A DNA stretch of 64,000 nucleotides from Sediminimonas qiaohouensis DSM 21189 (lineage in GTDB: Bacteria > Pseudomonadota > Alphaproteobacteria > Rhodobacterales > Rhodobacteraceae): NCBI RefSeq assembly GCF_000423645.1, contig NZ_AUIJ01000002.1, forward strand, positions 248,001-312,000, given 5' to 3'. The position numbers were made by a program, and so were the translations under genes. Positions 1-8,174 of this stretch are shown here, piece after piece. The notes beneath the pieces are model-generated. The model made no database searches and was not told where the DNA came from. It was given only the letters and a program-made list of their open reading frames with translations. Every line of letters starts with the position of its first letter. Within the stretch, counting starts at the first letter, position 1.

Positions 1-1555
1 CGCGGGTGGCCAGGGTGTTGAAGTTGAAGGGGCGCAGCAGCAGCGTCGCGGGCAATTCCTTGACGCAGTCCACGAACACCAGCAACAGCGCCGAGCCGAT
101 CGAGCCTCGGATCAAGGGATAGTATACCTGCCCCAACACCTGCCCCTGCGTGCGCCCCAGGGACCGCGCGGCCATTGGCAGGCTGGGCGACACGCGCCCC
201 ATGGCCGCATCCGCCGCCCCTTGCGCGATTGCGAAGAACCGCACCGAATACGCCAGAACCAGCGCCGTGGCGGAGCCGGTCAGCACCAAGCCGATGTCAA
301 TGCCGCTCACCGCTTCGACCGTATCCGCGATTCTGTGGTCCAGGGCGGCCAACGGGATTAGAATGCCAACCCCCAGAACCGCGCCGGGCGCAGCATAGCC
401 GATGGTCGTCAGCGGGAGCAACGTGCGCGGCAACCCCCTGCCCGACAGGCGCACACCATACACCATGAAAACGCCTGCCATCACCGTCAGCACGGCGGCG
501 GCCCCGCCCACCGTCAGGGTGTTGGCAAGCGCGCCCACAAGCGCCGGATCGGCCCAACGTCCGGCGTTGGCCAACGCGTGACGCAAGATCACCCCGGCCG
601 GCAAGACAAAGCCCATCACGAACGGCGCAAGGCAGGCCAATGTCGCGATGAACGCCGTCGCCCCGCGCAATTGCACCCGCGCCACCGGGCGATGCGTGCG
701 CGAGAGGTTGAAAAACCGGATGCGCCGGCGGCTGCTTTTCTCCAAGGTGACCAGAACGATTACCAGCACCAGAACGACACATGCGATCTGCGCTGCGCCC
801 CCTGCGTTGTTGCTTTGCAGCCAGACACTGAAAATTCCCGTCGTCAGGGTCTGCACCGCGAAATAGTCCACGGTGCCGAAATCGTTCACCGTCTCCATCA
901 TGACGATGGCCATACCCGCCGCGATGGCAGGGCGCGCCAGCGGCAGCCCGACGCGGACGAACCGCCTCCAGGCGCTGGCGCCCAACGACATCGCCACCTC
1001 CTCGGAGGCGCCCGATTGTTCGCGAAACGCGGCCCGCGCCAGCAAGTAGACGTAAGGATATAGCGCGGCCGAAAGGACAATCACCGCCGCCCCGAGCGAT
1101 CGGATCTCGGGAAACCAGTAGTCGCGCGCGCTCTGCCAGCCCATCAACCCGCGCAGCGCGGTTTGCACGGGGCCCGCGTATTCCAGCAGATCGACCAGCG
1201 CATAAGCCCCCACATAGGCCGGAATCGCCAGCGGCAGCAAAAGCAGCCACTCCAACCACCGCGACAGGGGAAACCGGTAATGCGTGATGATCCACGCCGC
1301 CCCTGCCCCGACCATGCCCGACAGAACACCCACCGAAAGCATCAAGATGACCGTGTTGCGCAAGTAACGCGGAAGCGTGGATGACAGAAGGTGCGGCCAG
1401 ATATTGTCGGACGGCGAAAACGCGATCCACACCACCGACGCGATCGGCAACAGCACAATCGCTGCGATCACCGCCGCCCCCAAGGACCAAAGCCCGCCGC
1501 CGGCACCGCCGCGCCGCTTGCGCTTGCCCGGTTCTGTCGCCATGATATCGCTCAT
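1..1555 (-). CDS. fbpB: Fe(3+) ABC transporter permease, 3' end outside window
   Basis: Inner-membrane permease of a ferric-iron (FbpABC/AfuABC) importer. Two BPD_transp_1 halves fused in one chain are visible. The first half carries the EAA-like loop EEVAMSLGASAWRRF and the second has ARSLGRTQGQV. The C-terminal family signature VKELPATLLLRPFNFNTLA lies near position 1. About 518 codons are in the window and the stop lies beyond position 1. I chose the ATG at 1555 because AAGGG sits just upstream; a second in-frame ATG at 1543 has no ribosome site. The matching binding protein is probably the gene at 40450, about 39 kb away, so the system looks split. No ATPase gene is seen in the window. 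Confidence 0.9.
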   Translation of the reverse strand, partial: MSDIMATEPGKRKRRGGAGGGLWSLGAAVIAAIVLLPIASVVWIAFSPSDNIWPHLLSSTLPRYLRNTVILMLSVGVLSGMVGAGAAWIITHYRFPLSRWLEWLLLLPLAIPAYVGAYALVDLLEYAGPVQTALRGLMGWQSARDYWFPEIRSLGAAVIVLSAALYPYVYLLARAAFREQSGASEEVAMSLGASAWRRFVRVGLPLARPAIAAGMAIVMMETVNDFGTVDYFAVQTLTTGIFSVWLQSNNAGGAAQIACVVLVLVIVLVTLEKSSRRRIRFFNLSRTHRPVARVQLRGATAFIATLACLAPFVMGFVLPAGVILRHALANAGRWADPALVGALANTLTVGGAAAVLTVMAGVFMVYGVRLSGRGLPRTLLPLTTIGYAAPGAVLGVGILIPLAALDHRIADTVEAVSGIDIGLVLTGSATALVLAYSVRFFAIAQGAADAAMGRVSPSLPMAARSLGRTQGQVLGQVYYPLIRGSIGSALLLVFVDCVKELPATLLLRPFNFNTLATR

Positions 1556-1641
1556 GCGCATCCCTTGCCCGAAAGCGGTTCAACTGTCCAGAAAAGAGCA
1601 TATATTGCCGCGCATGCAGAACCTCAATCCATGGGAATAAC

Positions 1642-2517
1642 ATGCAGGTCGTAATTCATCCGGGCGTCCATAAAACAGACGACGACCGGCTTATCAAATC
1701 GCTCCGTAAGAACAGTGAACTGTTCCAGGCCTCCGGTGTGGCGGTTCCAACGCCGTCCACGTATCGCCGCCTGATCAGGGACACCTTGCAGGCGATGGAG
1801 AACGGCCCGCCAGCCGAGGACGCGGCGCAGTTGATTTTCGATGCCATGTTGGACGACGAGCAACCCGAACGGGTCTTGCTGTCGAACGAGAACTTCTTTT
1901 GCGTCCCGAAACTGGCGATTTCAAGCGGGATACTCTATCCGAAAGCCGAACAGAAAATCGCACTGTTCACCGAGCTGTTCGACGAGGCCGACATCGAGCT
2001 GTGCCTGGCAATCCGCGACCCTGCAAGTTTCCTGCCTGCCGTGTTCGCGGACGCACCGACCGAATCCTTCATGGATTTCATGGATGGCACCGATGCGCTG
2101 GATATCCGGTGGTCAAACCTGATCTGGCGCATCCGCGAGGCCGCCCCGGACATAGGCATTACGGTCTGGTGCAATGAGGACACGCCCCTCATCTGGGGCG
2201 AAGTGCTGCGCGAGGTTGCCGGCGTCGAACCCATTGTCGCACTTGATGGCAGTTATGACCTGCTGTCCGAGATCATGTCGCAAGAAGGGCTAAAGCGGTT
2301 CCGCAGCTACATGGACGCACACCCGAACATGACCGAAGTGCAAATCCGCCGTGTCATCGCGGCGTTTTTGGACAAGTTCGCCATGGAAGACGCGATCGAG
2401 GAAGAGCTTGATCTACCCGGCTGGACCGAGGACTATGTCGACCGTATCAGCACACAGTACGAAGAAGACACTTTCGAGATCGGGCGCATTCCAGGGGTTC
2501 AGATGATCACGCCCTGA
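1642..2517 (+). CDS. conserved hypothetical protein, possibly sulfotransferase-like
   Basis: A 291-aa soluble protein without signal peptide or membrane segment. I do not recognise a named family. The N-terminus (VVIHPGVHKTDDDRL) resembles the P-loop start of Roseobacter sulfotransferase-like proteins (typically hxGxHKTGTT), and LCLAIRDPASFL resembles their later RDP segment. The key Gly-Thr-Thr of the PAPS-binding loop is replaced by Asp-Asp-Asp, so PAPS binding is doubtful. The C-terminus is acidic. It is divergent from the iron permease, with 86 bp between the two start codons. The fold assignment is inference only. Confidence 0.7.
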   Translation: MQVVIHPGVHKTDDDRLIKSLRKNSELFQASGVAVPTPSTYRRLIRDTLQAMENGPPAEDAAQLIFDAMLDDEQPERVLLSNENFFCVPKLAISSGILYPKAEQKIALFTELFDEADIELCLAIRDPASFLPAVFADAPTESFMDFMDGTDALDIRWSNLIWRIREAAPDIGITVWCNEDTPLIWGEVLREVAGVEPIVALDGSYDLLSEIMSQEGLKRFRSYMDAHPNMTEVQIRRVIAAFLDKFAMEDAIEEELDLPGWTEDYVDRISTQYEEDTFEIGRIPGVQMITP

Positions 2518-2522
2518 TTTGC

Positions 2523-2783
2523 TCAGGACATCCCAAGCGCCTCTTTGTACATCTCCAGAACGGCTTCTTCCTCGGCGATATCATCCTTGTCGCGCTTGCG
2601 CAGGGCGATCACCTTGCGCATCACCTTGGTGTCGTATCCGCGCGCCTTGGCCTCGGCCATCACCTCTTTTTGCTGCTCCGCGATATCTTTCTTCTCTGCT
2701 TCCAGACGCTCGTAGCGCTCCACGAACTGGCGCAGTTCGTCGGCGGTCACGCGGTAGTTTGCATCGGTGGATTGCTCGTTCAT
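2523..2783 (-). CDS. gapR: GapR-family nucleoid-associated protein (DUF2312)
   Basis: An 86-aa protein that matches the DUF2312/GapR family throughout. It has an N-terminal helical segment with YRVTADELRQFVERYERLE, a Lys/Glu-rich coiled coil, and the core GYDTKVMRKVIALRKRD. GapR binds AT-rich, overtwisted DNA ahead of replication and transcription machinery and is essential or important in Caulobacter and relatives. Length is normal for the family. Its stop lies 5 bp past the end of the convergent upstream gene. Confidence 0.93.
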   Translation of the reverse strand: MNEQSTDANYRVTADELRQFVERYERLEAEKKDIAEQQKEVMAEAKARGYDTKVMRKVIALRKRDKDDIAEEEAVLEMYKEALGMS

Positions 2784-2953
2784 GCCGGGCTCCGTTCATG
2801 GACCTTTGGGGTGGCCCTTCCCCTAGCGCCACCGCCCGCGCCGCACAAGCCCGCGATTGCGAATTCACGCCGCGTTGCCCCGGGCAAGGCGATGCGCTAA
2901 GGCGGGCGTGCGCAGGCTCTGGAAACCGCGCAGTGCTACCATGGGGGTTGCTG

Positions 2954-3169
2954 ATGGAAATTTTGATCTGGGCCGGTGCGGCAGTTTCGGTTGCGGGGCT
3001 ATTGGGGCTTTTCTGGTGCATCATCAAGGTGATGCGCGCGCGCCGCGCGCGGCTCAGTGACGAGGAACTGCGCGCCGTCGTGCAATCGGTTCTGCCCGTA
3101 AACATGGCGGCCCTGCTGTTTTCGGTGTTGGGCCTGATGATGGTGGTTGTCGGGATTTTCCTGTCCTGA
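2954..3169 (+). CDS. small two-helix membrane protein
   Basis: A 71-aa hypothetical protein with two hydrophobic segments (about residues 3-25 and 50-70), separated by a basic Arg-rich stretch (RARRARLSDEEL). Topology is therefore probably an inner-membrane hairpin. I chose the ATG at 2954 because the predicted protein starts directly with the first helix; the longer open frame upstream overlaps gapR and has no sensible N-terminus. No function can be given. Similar short proteins occur in roseobacters as hypothetical proteins. Confidence 0.6.
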   Translation: MEILIWAGAAVSVAGLLGLFWCIIKVMRARRARLSDEELRAVVQSVLPVNMAALLFSVLGLMMVVVGIFLS

Positions 3170-3175
3170 CGCCTG

Positions 3176-5290
3176 TCAGGTCATCACCGAAAGCCGCCCG
3201 CCGGTCTTGATCAGGTCTGCGAACAACGCGTCGGGCGCGTATAGCTCGGGCAAGGTATCGGCCTGCTCTTTCAGCACTTTCACGATCTGCACCAACCCTG
3301 CGCGCTCGGCCGCGTGCATCGGACCGCCGCGCCAACGCGGGAACCCCGCGCCGTCCACCATCACCGCATCGATATCCGATGGCCGCAGCGCGCCGCCGCC
3401 GCGCAGCAGGCGCGCGCCGGCGTTTGCCATCACCGCCAAGAGACGCAGCCAAATCTGGCTCGCTTCGGGCAGTGGCGCGTCGCTGGGCGGTCTGTCCACC
3501 CTTTCGAACATCAAATCAATCACCGCGTCGTCCGGATGCGGCGTACCTTCAGACCATTGGTAGAACCCGGCACCGACGCGCGCACCGCGACGCTCCGCTT
3601 CGGTTAACCGTGCCAAACATGAACGCAGCCCATGGGTAAGGTCAGCTCGGCCCGCCTGCGCCGACAGGCGATTGAGAACTACATCCAACCCCACGCGATC
3701 CATGGCCTCGAATACGCCGCGTATCATGCCGTGGCGGCGCAGCGCCGCGTCCACGTGATCCGGCGGCACCCCCTGCTTCACCATGTGCCAAGCCGCCTCG
3801 CGCAGTGCACACAGAAGCGGCTCACTCATCGGGCCGCGTCCTGTGCCAGACCACACCGCGATCCGGCCCAAGCGGCCACGCACGAAGGCTGCGAGCGTGG
3901 CAACGGTGGCATCATCGGTGTCGGGGCCGGGAATAACCTCGGCCAGGCGCGCGTGGTGGGCCGAACCATGAAAGAACAAGCCCACAACATCCTCGGGCCT
4001 GCTTGTGGACGCGGCGATCTCGGATATTGGATGTATCATCGACTGGCTCGCAAGAATGGCGCCTTGTGGAGCGACATGCTCCAGCGCCCCGAACACCCGT
4101 TGCTTGGTTTCAAGGTTGTCGGCAACCGCCTCGACTATCAGTTGCGCCCGCCCCAGATCGGGCAAGTGAGCCGTGCCGGTCCAAAGGCCAAGCCGCGTGG
4201 CACGCATCTCTGCGGTCAAGCGCCCCTCGGACACCGCCGTGTCATAGACCGACGCTAATCGCTTGCGCGCGTCCTCAACCCCGGATGCGACGCGATCGAA
4301 CTGAACCACGGGCACGCCGGCATCCAGACAACAAAGCGCCACACCCGCGGCGGTAGGGCCGCCACCAACCACACCAACGGTTTCAATAGAGGACGCGTGC
4401 GCGGATTTCGCGGCGTCCGGCATACGCGCGGCGCATCGCTCTGCCAGGTACGCATGGCGCAATCCGTCCGAGCCATCGGTTTCCAACACTTCCTCGAACG
4501 CTGCACGCTCGAATTCCAGGCCAGCCTCGAACGGCAATAGCTGCGCGGCCTCAACGCAACGTGCGATCTGCTCCGCGATCATGCGCCATGGTCCCTCAGG
4601 GGCCTTTGACAGCTCGGCGCGCCGGTCGGCAATGGCACGCGCATAGGCAGCCGGATCTTCTTCACCGGCCACGCGCGCTCGGGCACCAAGCCAAAGTGCA
4701 CCTGATTGCGCCATATCCAATGCAACCTGCTCCGCCGCGCCCTCTGGGTCGTCATCCACGATCTGTGTGAACAGCTTTGCCATCGGTTCGGTCTGCACCG
4801 CCATCACCCGCCCCCCGATCAGCAGATCGAGCGCCGCGCGCGCGCCGATCAGCCGTGGCAGGCGCTGTGTTCCGCCGGCGGCAGGCAACAGGCCGCGCGC
4901 GATCTCGGGAAAGCCCGCACGCGTACCGCGCCGGGCGACCCGCGCATGAGCCGCCAGCGCAAGTTCCAACCCCGCACCGGTGGCGTGACCACTTAGCGCC
5001 GCCACGACGGGTTTGCCGGCCTGATCCAGTGTTTCGCAAATCCCCCCCGCCTGCGCCGCCAAGGCAGGGCCAAGCTCTTCCATGTCGTCCAGATCAAGGC
5101 CGATGGAAAACACCCGCGCATCGCCGCTCAGAACAATCGCGTGAACAGATGCGTCTGCAATCGCGCTGTCCAACACCTCGGACAACTCGCTTAGCGCGGT
5201 GCGGGTCAGGCTATTGCGCGGGGGCCGGCTCAGCCGCAAAACGGCCACACCATCCCCCGTCAAGCTGCTACTCACCGCGTTCCTGGCCAA
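3176..5290 (-). CDS. divergent FadB/FadJ-like enoyl-CoA hydratase / 3-hydroxyacyl-CoA dehydrogenase
   Basis: A 704-aa fusion with the layout of fatty-acid oxidation alpha subunits: crotonase domain (about 10-190), Rossmann dehydrogenase (about 303-480) and two C-terminal 3HCDH domains (about 485-575 and 610-700). The hydratase acids are kept: Glu109 in GAGLELALAAH and Glu129 in GFPEIARGLL. In the dehydrogenase half the dinucleotide loop reads GGGPTAAG, the His in GSAHHARL is present, but the conserved Asn of the GNR segment is lost (GTGRGPMSEP). The hydratase is likely active and the dehydrogenase doubtful. TTG at 5290 follows GGAGG; GTG at 5275 after AGGA is an equally good start. A fully canonical fadJ is probably elsewhere in the genome. 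Confidence 0.85.
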   Translation of the reverse strand: MARNAVSSSLTGDGVAVLRLSRPPRNSLTRTALSELSEVLDSAIADASVHAIVLSGDARVFSIGLDLDDMEELGPALAAQAGGICETLDQAGKPVVAALSGHATGAGLELALAAHARVARRGTRAGFPEIARGLLPAAGGTQRLPRLIGARAALDLLIGGRVMAVQTEPMAKLFTQIVDDDPEGAAEQVALDMAQSGALWLGARARVAGEEDPAAYARAIADRRAELSKAPEGPWRMIAEQIARCVEAAQLLPFEAGLEFERAAFEEVLETDGSDGLRHAYLAERCAARMPDAAKSAHASSIETVGVVGGGPTAAGVALCCLDAGVPVVQFDRVASGVEDARKRLASVYDTAVSEGRLTAEMRATRLGLWTGTAHLPDLGRAQLIVEAVADNLETKQRVFGALEHVAPQGAILASQSMIHPISEIAASTSRPEDVVGLFFHGSAHHARLAEVIPGPDTDDATVATLAAFVRGRLGRIAVWSGTGRGPMSEPLLCALREAAWHMVKQGVPPDHVDAALRRHGMIRGVFEAMDRVGLDVVLNRLSAQAGRADLTHGLRSCLARLTEAERRGARVGAGFYQWSEGTPHPDDAVIDLMFERVDRPPSDAPLPEASQIWLRLLAVMANAGARLLRGGGALRPSDIDAVMVDGAGFPRWRGGPMHAAERAGLVQIVKVLKEQADTLPELYAPDALFADLIKTGGRLSVMT

Positions 5291-5381
5291 ATTCCACCCT
5301 CCCGTTCAGGCAATGCCGCCGGGGTTTTCAATGACCATTGTTTAGATAGGCGGCCCTGAATTGCAAGCGCGCCCGCCCTGC

Positions 5382-5708
5382 TCAGCCGACCTTCGCAGCG
5401 CAGTTCTTGCAAAATGGCGTCGCGGGCAGCAGGTCCAGCCGCTCTTGCGATATCTCCTCCCCGCACTGGGTGCAGATACCGTATTCCCCATCGCGGATGC
5501 GTTGCAGCGCGGCACGAATCTTGCGGATCTCGTCCTGCCCGGCCTGGCCCAGATGTTCGAGAACCTCGTCGCCTTCCTGCTCCGTGGCGGCATCATCCCA
5601 ATCCTTGGTATGGGGTGTATCCAGCTCGTCCTCAATCCGGTGCAGGCGGCTGTCCAATTCGCTCAGACGTCCCATAAGCGTGGCGCGGCGTTCATCGAGG
5701 GTGGTCAT
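5382..5708 (-). CDS. DksA/TraR-type C4 zinc-finger protein
   Basis: A 108-aa protein with a coiled-coil N-terminal half and a four-cysteine zinc finger formed by Cys79/Cys82 (ICTQC) and Cys100/Cys103 (FCKNC). This is the TraR/DksA-like zinc finger of proteins that act in the RNA polymerase secondary channel. It is shorter than E. coli DksA (about 151 aa), and the coiled-coil tip is replaced by an acidic stretch (DWDDAATEQEGDE), so the classical DksA Asp-Asp tip role is uncertain. The ATG at 5708 follows AGGAG; the longer reading upstream lacks a ribosome site. It is divergent from the sulfide operon. Confidence 0.85.
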   Translation of the reverse strand: MTTLDERRATLMGRLSELDSRLHRIEDELDTPHTKDWDDAATEQEGDEVLEHLGQAGQDEIRKIRAALQRIRDGEYGICTQCGEEISQERLDLLPATPFCKNCAAKVG

Positions 5709-5833
5709 TCTGGATCTCCTGTTGCGTATCATGCGACACCTTACGAACTGGCGTGCCCATTTCATTGATCGAAGTCAACGTTTCCCTCGTTCCGGGGGCA
5801 CTTGGCACTACATTGCCGATTGCAACATGCGCC

Positions 5834-5863
5834 TTGAAACACATGCACTAATCAATATATGAT
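5834..5863 (+). promoter_or_regulatory. candidate sigma70 promoter of the sulfide operon
   Basis: TTGAAA at 5834-5839 and TATGAT at 5858-5863 with an 18-bp spacer. The site ends 19 bp before the chosen ATG of the metallo-hydrolase, which also argues against the upstream in-frame ATG at 5859. No clear BigR-type operator was identified. Confidence 0.45.
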
Positions 5864-5882
5864 CCAGGAAACGGAGGATCTC

Positions 5883-6746
5883 ATGGAACCGCAAGTTAAA
5901 GCCTTTTTCGACGACGCGACCAACACGATCTCATATGTCGTGCGCGACCCGGCAGGCAGCGCCTGCGCCATCATCGATTCGGTGCTCGATTTCGATTATG
6001 CCTCGGGACGAACCGATACCCGCTCGGCTGATGAGATCATCGAATACGTGCAATCCGAAGGGCTGGAGGTGCAGTGGCTCCTTGAAAGCCACGTGCACGC
6101 CGATCACCTCTCGGCCGCGCCCTACATCCAGGAGCGCGTTGGCGGCAAGATCGGCATCGGTGACCGTATCCGCATTGTGCAAGACACCTTTGGCAAGGTG
6201 TTCAACGAAGGCACCGAATTCCAGCGCGACGGCAGCCAGTTCGACAAGCTGTTCCAGGAGGGAGACAGCTTTCACATCGGGCAACTGCGCGGCGACGTGC
6301 TGCACACGCCGGGTCACACCCCGGCGTGCCTGACCTACGTGATCGGGGACGCGGCCTTTGTCGGGGACACCCTGTTCATGCCCGATTTCGGAACCGCGCG
6401 CTGCGATTTTCCCGGCGGCTCTTCCGAGACGCTCTATAACTCGATCCAGAAAATCCTGGCCCTGCCGGACGAAACCCGCATCTTCGTCGGGCACGACTAC
6501 AAAGCACCTGGCCGCGACGACTACGCCTGGGAAACCACCGTGGGTGAGCAGAAAGCGCGCAACATTCACGTGGGCAACGGCCGTGACAAGGATGGGTTCG
6601 TGAAGATGCGCGATGAGCGCGATGCAACGCTGGCCATGCCAAAACTGATTATCCCATCGCTACAGGTGAACATGCGGGCCGGGCAGATGCCGCCAGCGGA
6701 TGATCAAGGCGACGTGTTCCTGAAGGTGCCCGTCAACAAGTTGTAA
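5883..6746 (+). CDS. blh: Blh-type MBL-fold hydrolase / persulfide dioxygenase-like
   Basis: A 287-aa metallo-beta-lactamase-fold protein of the glyoxalase II / ETHE1 group. Metal ligands are visible: His70-x-His72-x-Asp74-His75 (SHVHADH), His145 (HTPGHTP), Asp162 (GDTLF) and His204 (GHDY). Blh proteins oxidise glutathione persulfide to sulfite in sulfide detoxification (known from Xylella, Agrobacterium and related bacteria). The start at 5883 follows GGAGG. The next three genes (two YeeE-type permease halves and a sulfurtransferase) form the usual bigR-blh-pmp neighbourhood, but no ArsR-type BigR regulator is adjacent here. Confidence 0.88.
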   Translation: MEPQVKAFFDDATNTISYVVRDPAGSACAIIDSVLDFDYASGRTDTRSADEIIEYVQSEGLEVQWLLESHVHADHLSAAPYIQERVGGKIGIGDRIRIVQDTFGKVFNEGTEFQRDGSQFDKLFQEGDSFHIGQLRGDVLHTPGHTPACLTYVIGDAAFVGDTLFMPDFGTARCDFPGGSSETLYNSIQKILALPDETRIFVGHDYKAPGRDDYAWETTVGEQKARNIHVGNGRDKDGFVKMRDERDATLAMPKLIIPSLQVNMRAGQMPPADDQGDVFLKVPVNKL

Positions 6747-6837
6747 TTCCTATCACCCCGCCCCTGCCCGCCGCCGCGAACCGGCTGCAGGGGCGGCTCA
6801 ATGAAAAACAGGACGTTCAAGCAGGAAACGCGACAAC

Positions 6838-7263
6838 ATGGAACAAGACTGGATCTGGGGGCTGATCGGCGGTCTGCTTATTGGCACAGGTGGGGCGGTA
6901 TACCTCCTTGCCAATGGCCGCATCATGGGGGCCAGCGGCATCATCGGCGGATTGGTGGATGGCAGCGGCCGCCACCACTGGCGCGAACGCGGGGCCTTCC
7001 TGGTGGGGGTGCTATTGCTGCCAATCCTGCTTTACCCGCTATATGGCGAGGTCGACACGCATATCACGCAAAACTGGGGCGTGCTCATTTCCGCTGGGAT
7101 TCTGGTTGGCGTGGGAACCCGGGTGGCCAATGGCTGCACCTCGGGCCATGGCGTCTGCGGCATCTCGCGCTTTTCGCTGCGCGGGATCGTCTCGACGGTG
7201 TTCTACATTCTTGCCGGCGGTCTGACGGTGGCGGTGTTCCGGCATCTCATGGGGTGGATCTGA
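6838..7263 (+). CDS. YeeE/YedE-family sulfur permease, first half
   Basis: A 141-aa membrane protein with about four transmembrane helices and the family motif NGCTSGHGVCGISR, whose cysteines are typical of YeeE/YedE (TsuA-like) thiosulfate or sulfur-species channels. In this two-gene form (PmpA/PmpB type) the channel is split. Its stop shares one base with the next start (TGATG), so the two halves are translationally coupled. It probably moves sulfane sulfur or sulfite across the inner membrane as part of sulfide handling; the exact substrate is not known. Confidence 0.88.
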   Translation: MEQDWIWGLIGGLLIGTGGAVYLLANGRIMGASGIIGGLVDGSGRHHWRERGAFLVGVLLLPILLYPLYGEVDTHITQNWGVLISAGILVGVGTRVANGCTSGHGVCGISRFSLRGIVSTVFYILAGGLTVAVFRHLMGWI

Positions 7264-7694
7264 TGCGCGTGATTTATGCTTTCATCGCCGGCGGATTGTT
7301 CGGTGCAGGGTTGTTCGTCTCTGGCATGACCGACACGGTCAAGGTTCAGGGATGGCTTGACGTGTTTGGTGACTGGGATCCGACGTTGGCCTTCGTGATG
7401 GGCGGGGCGATCATTCCAATGGCCATCGCCTGGGCCTTGGTGCCGCGCCGCAAGCCCCTGGTCGGGGGTGCGTTTCCGACGCCGCCGGACCCGCAGGTGG
7501 GGCGCGAGCTGATCATCGGCTCCACCCTTTTCGGCGCCGGCTGGGGGTTGGCGGGCCTGTGCCCCGGACCGGCAATCGCCTCCTTGTCCTACGGCGGCGC
7601 GGGCCACTGGATCTTTGCCGCGGCGATGCTGGTTGGGATGGCGATAACGCCTGGATTGCGCGGCGAACTGGACAGACGCCTGGCACGTGGCTAG
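7263..7694 (+). CDS. YeeE/YedE-family permease, second half (DUF6691 type)
   Basis: A 143-aa membrane protein with about four helices. It has an N-terminal GGLFGAGLFVSGM segment and a C-terminal GLAGLCPGPAI motif, the counterpart of the cysteine motif in the first half. The ATG at 7263 overlaps the stop of the preceding gene by one base. The pair presumably assembles as one YeeE-like channel. The final segment ends in a short basic tail after the last helix. Confidence 0.87.
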   Translation: MRVIYAFIAGGLFGAGLFVSGMTDTVKVQGWLDVFGDWDPTLAFVMGGAIIPMAIAWALVPRRKPLVGGAFPTPPDPQVGRELIIGSTLFGAGWGLAGLCPGPAIASLSYGGAGHWIFAAAMLVGMAITPGLRGELDRRLARG

Positions 7695-7703
7695 AAACGC
7701 CGG

Positions 7704-8138
7704 ATGGACATACGCAAGATAACCGACAGCTACAGCGTCACCCCGCAAATCACCCCCGAAGATTTGGCGGCCATTCGCGCCGCGGGCTTCGGCACGGTCA
7801 TCTGCAATCGCCCCGATAGCGAGGTGCCCGCAGACCTGAATGCAGAAACGATGCGCGCCGCTGCACAGGCCGCCGGCCTGCAGTTTCACGACCTGCCGCT
7901 TACGCATGACACCATGACCCCGCAGCGCATTGCGGAGCAGCGCGCGATTTGTGACGATGCAGACGAGCCGGTGCTGGCCTATTGCGCGTCGGGCACGCGC
8001 TGCACCGTTGTGTGGGCCCTGGGGCAGGCAGGACAGCGCCCCGTTGACGAGATATTGTCAACGGCACAGGCGGCCGGATATGACCTCGCCCCGCTGCGCC
8101 CGCGCCTGGAAGAGCGATCATCCCAAGCCGGGACGTGA
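7704..8138 (+). CDS. TIGR01244-family sulfurtransferase / phosphatase-like protein
   Basis: A 144-aa protein of the DUF442/TIGR01244 family (the N-terminal domain of many Blh proteins). It has a dual-specificity-phosphatase-like fold with the loop CASGTRC: Cys94 is the probable persulfide acceptor and Cys100 follows six residues later. It starts 9 bp after the permease and is the last gene of the operon. It probably relays sulfane sulfur to or from the dioxygenase. The family is often fused to Blh but is separate here. Confidence 0.85.
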   Translation: MDIRKITDSYSVTPQITPEDLAAIRAAGFGTVICNRPDSEVPADLNAETMRAAAQAAGLQFHDLPLTHDTMTPQRIAEQRAICDDADEPVLAYCASGTRCTVVWALGQAGQRPVDEILSTAQAAGYDLAPLRPRLEERSSQAGT

Positions 8139-8174
8139 AAACGCGCATTGGCGGTTTTGTCAACGCGCGCACGG

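Noticed and set aside
297-1643. 448-codon minus-strand open frame over the iron permease
   Set aside because: Wrong frame: Arg/Gly-rich translation without helices. The adjacent minus frame gives a clear permease that is open to position 1.
5859-5882. Upstream start of the Blh-type hydrolase at 5859
   Set aside because: The codon overlaps the candidate -10 element, and a good GGAGG site precedes the ATG at 5883.
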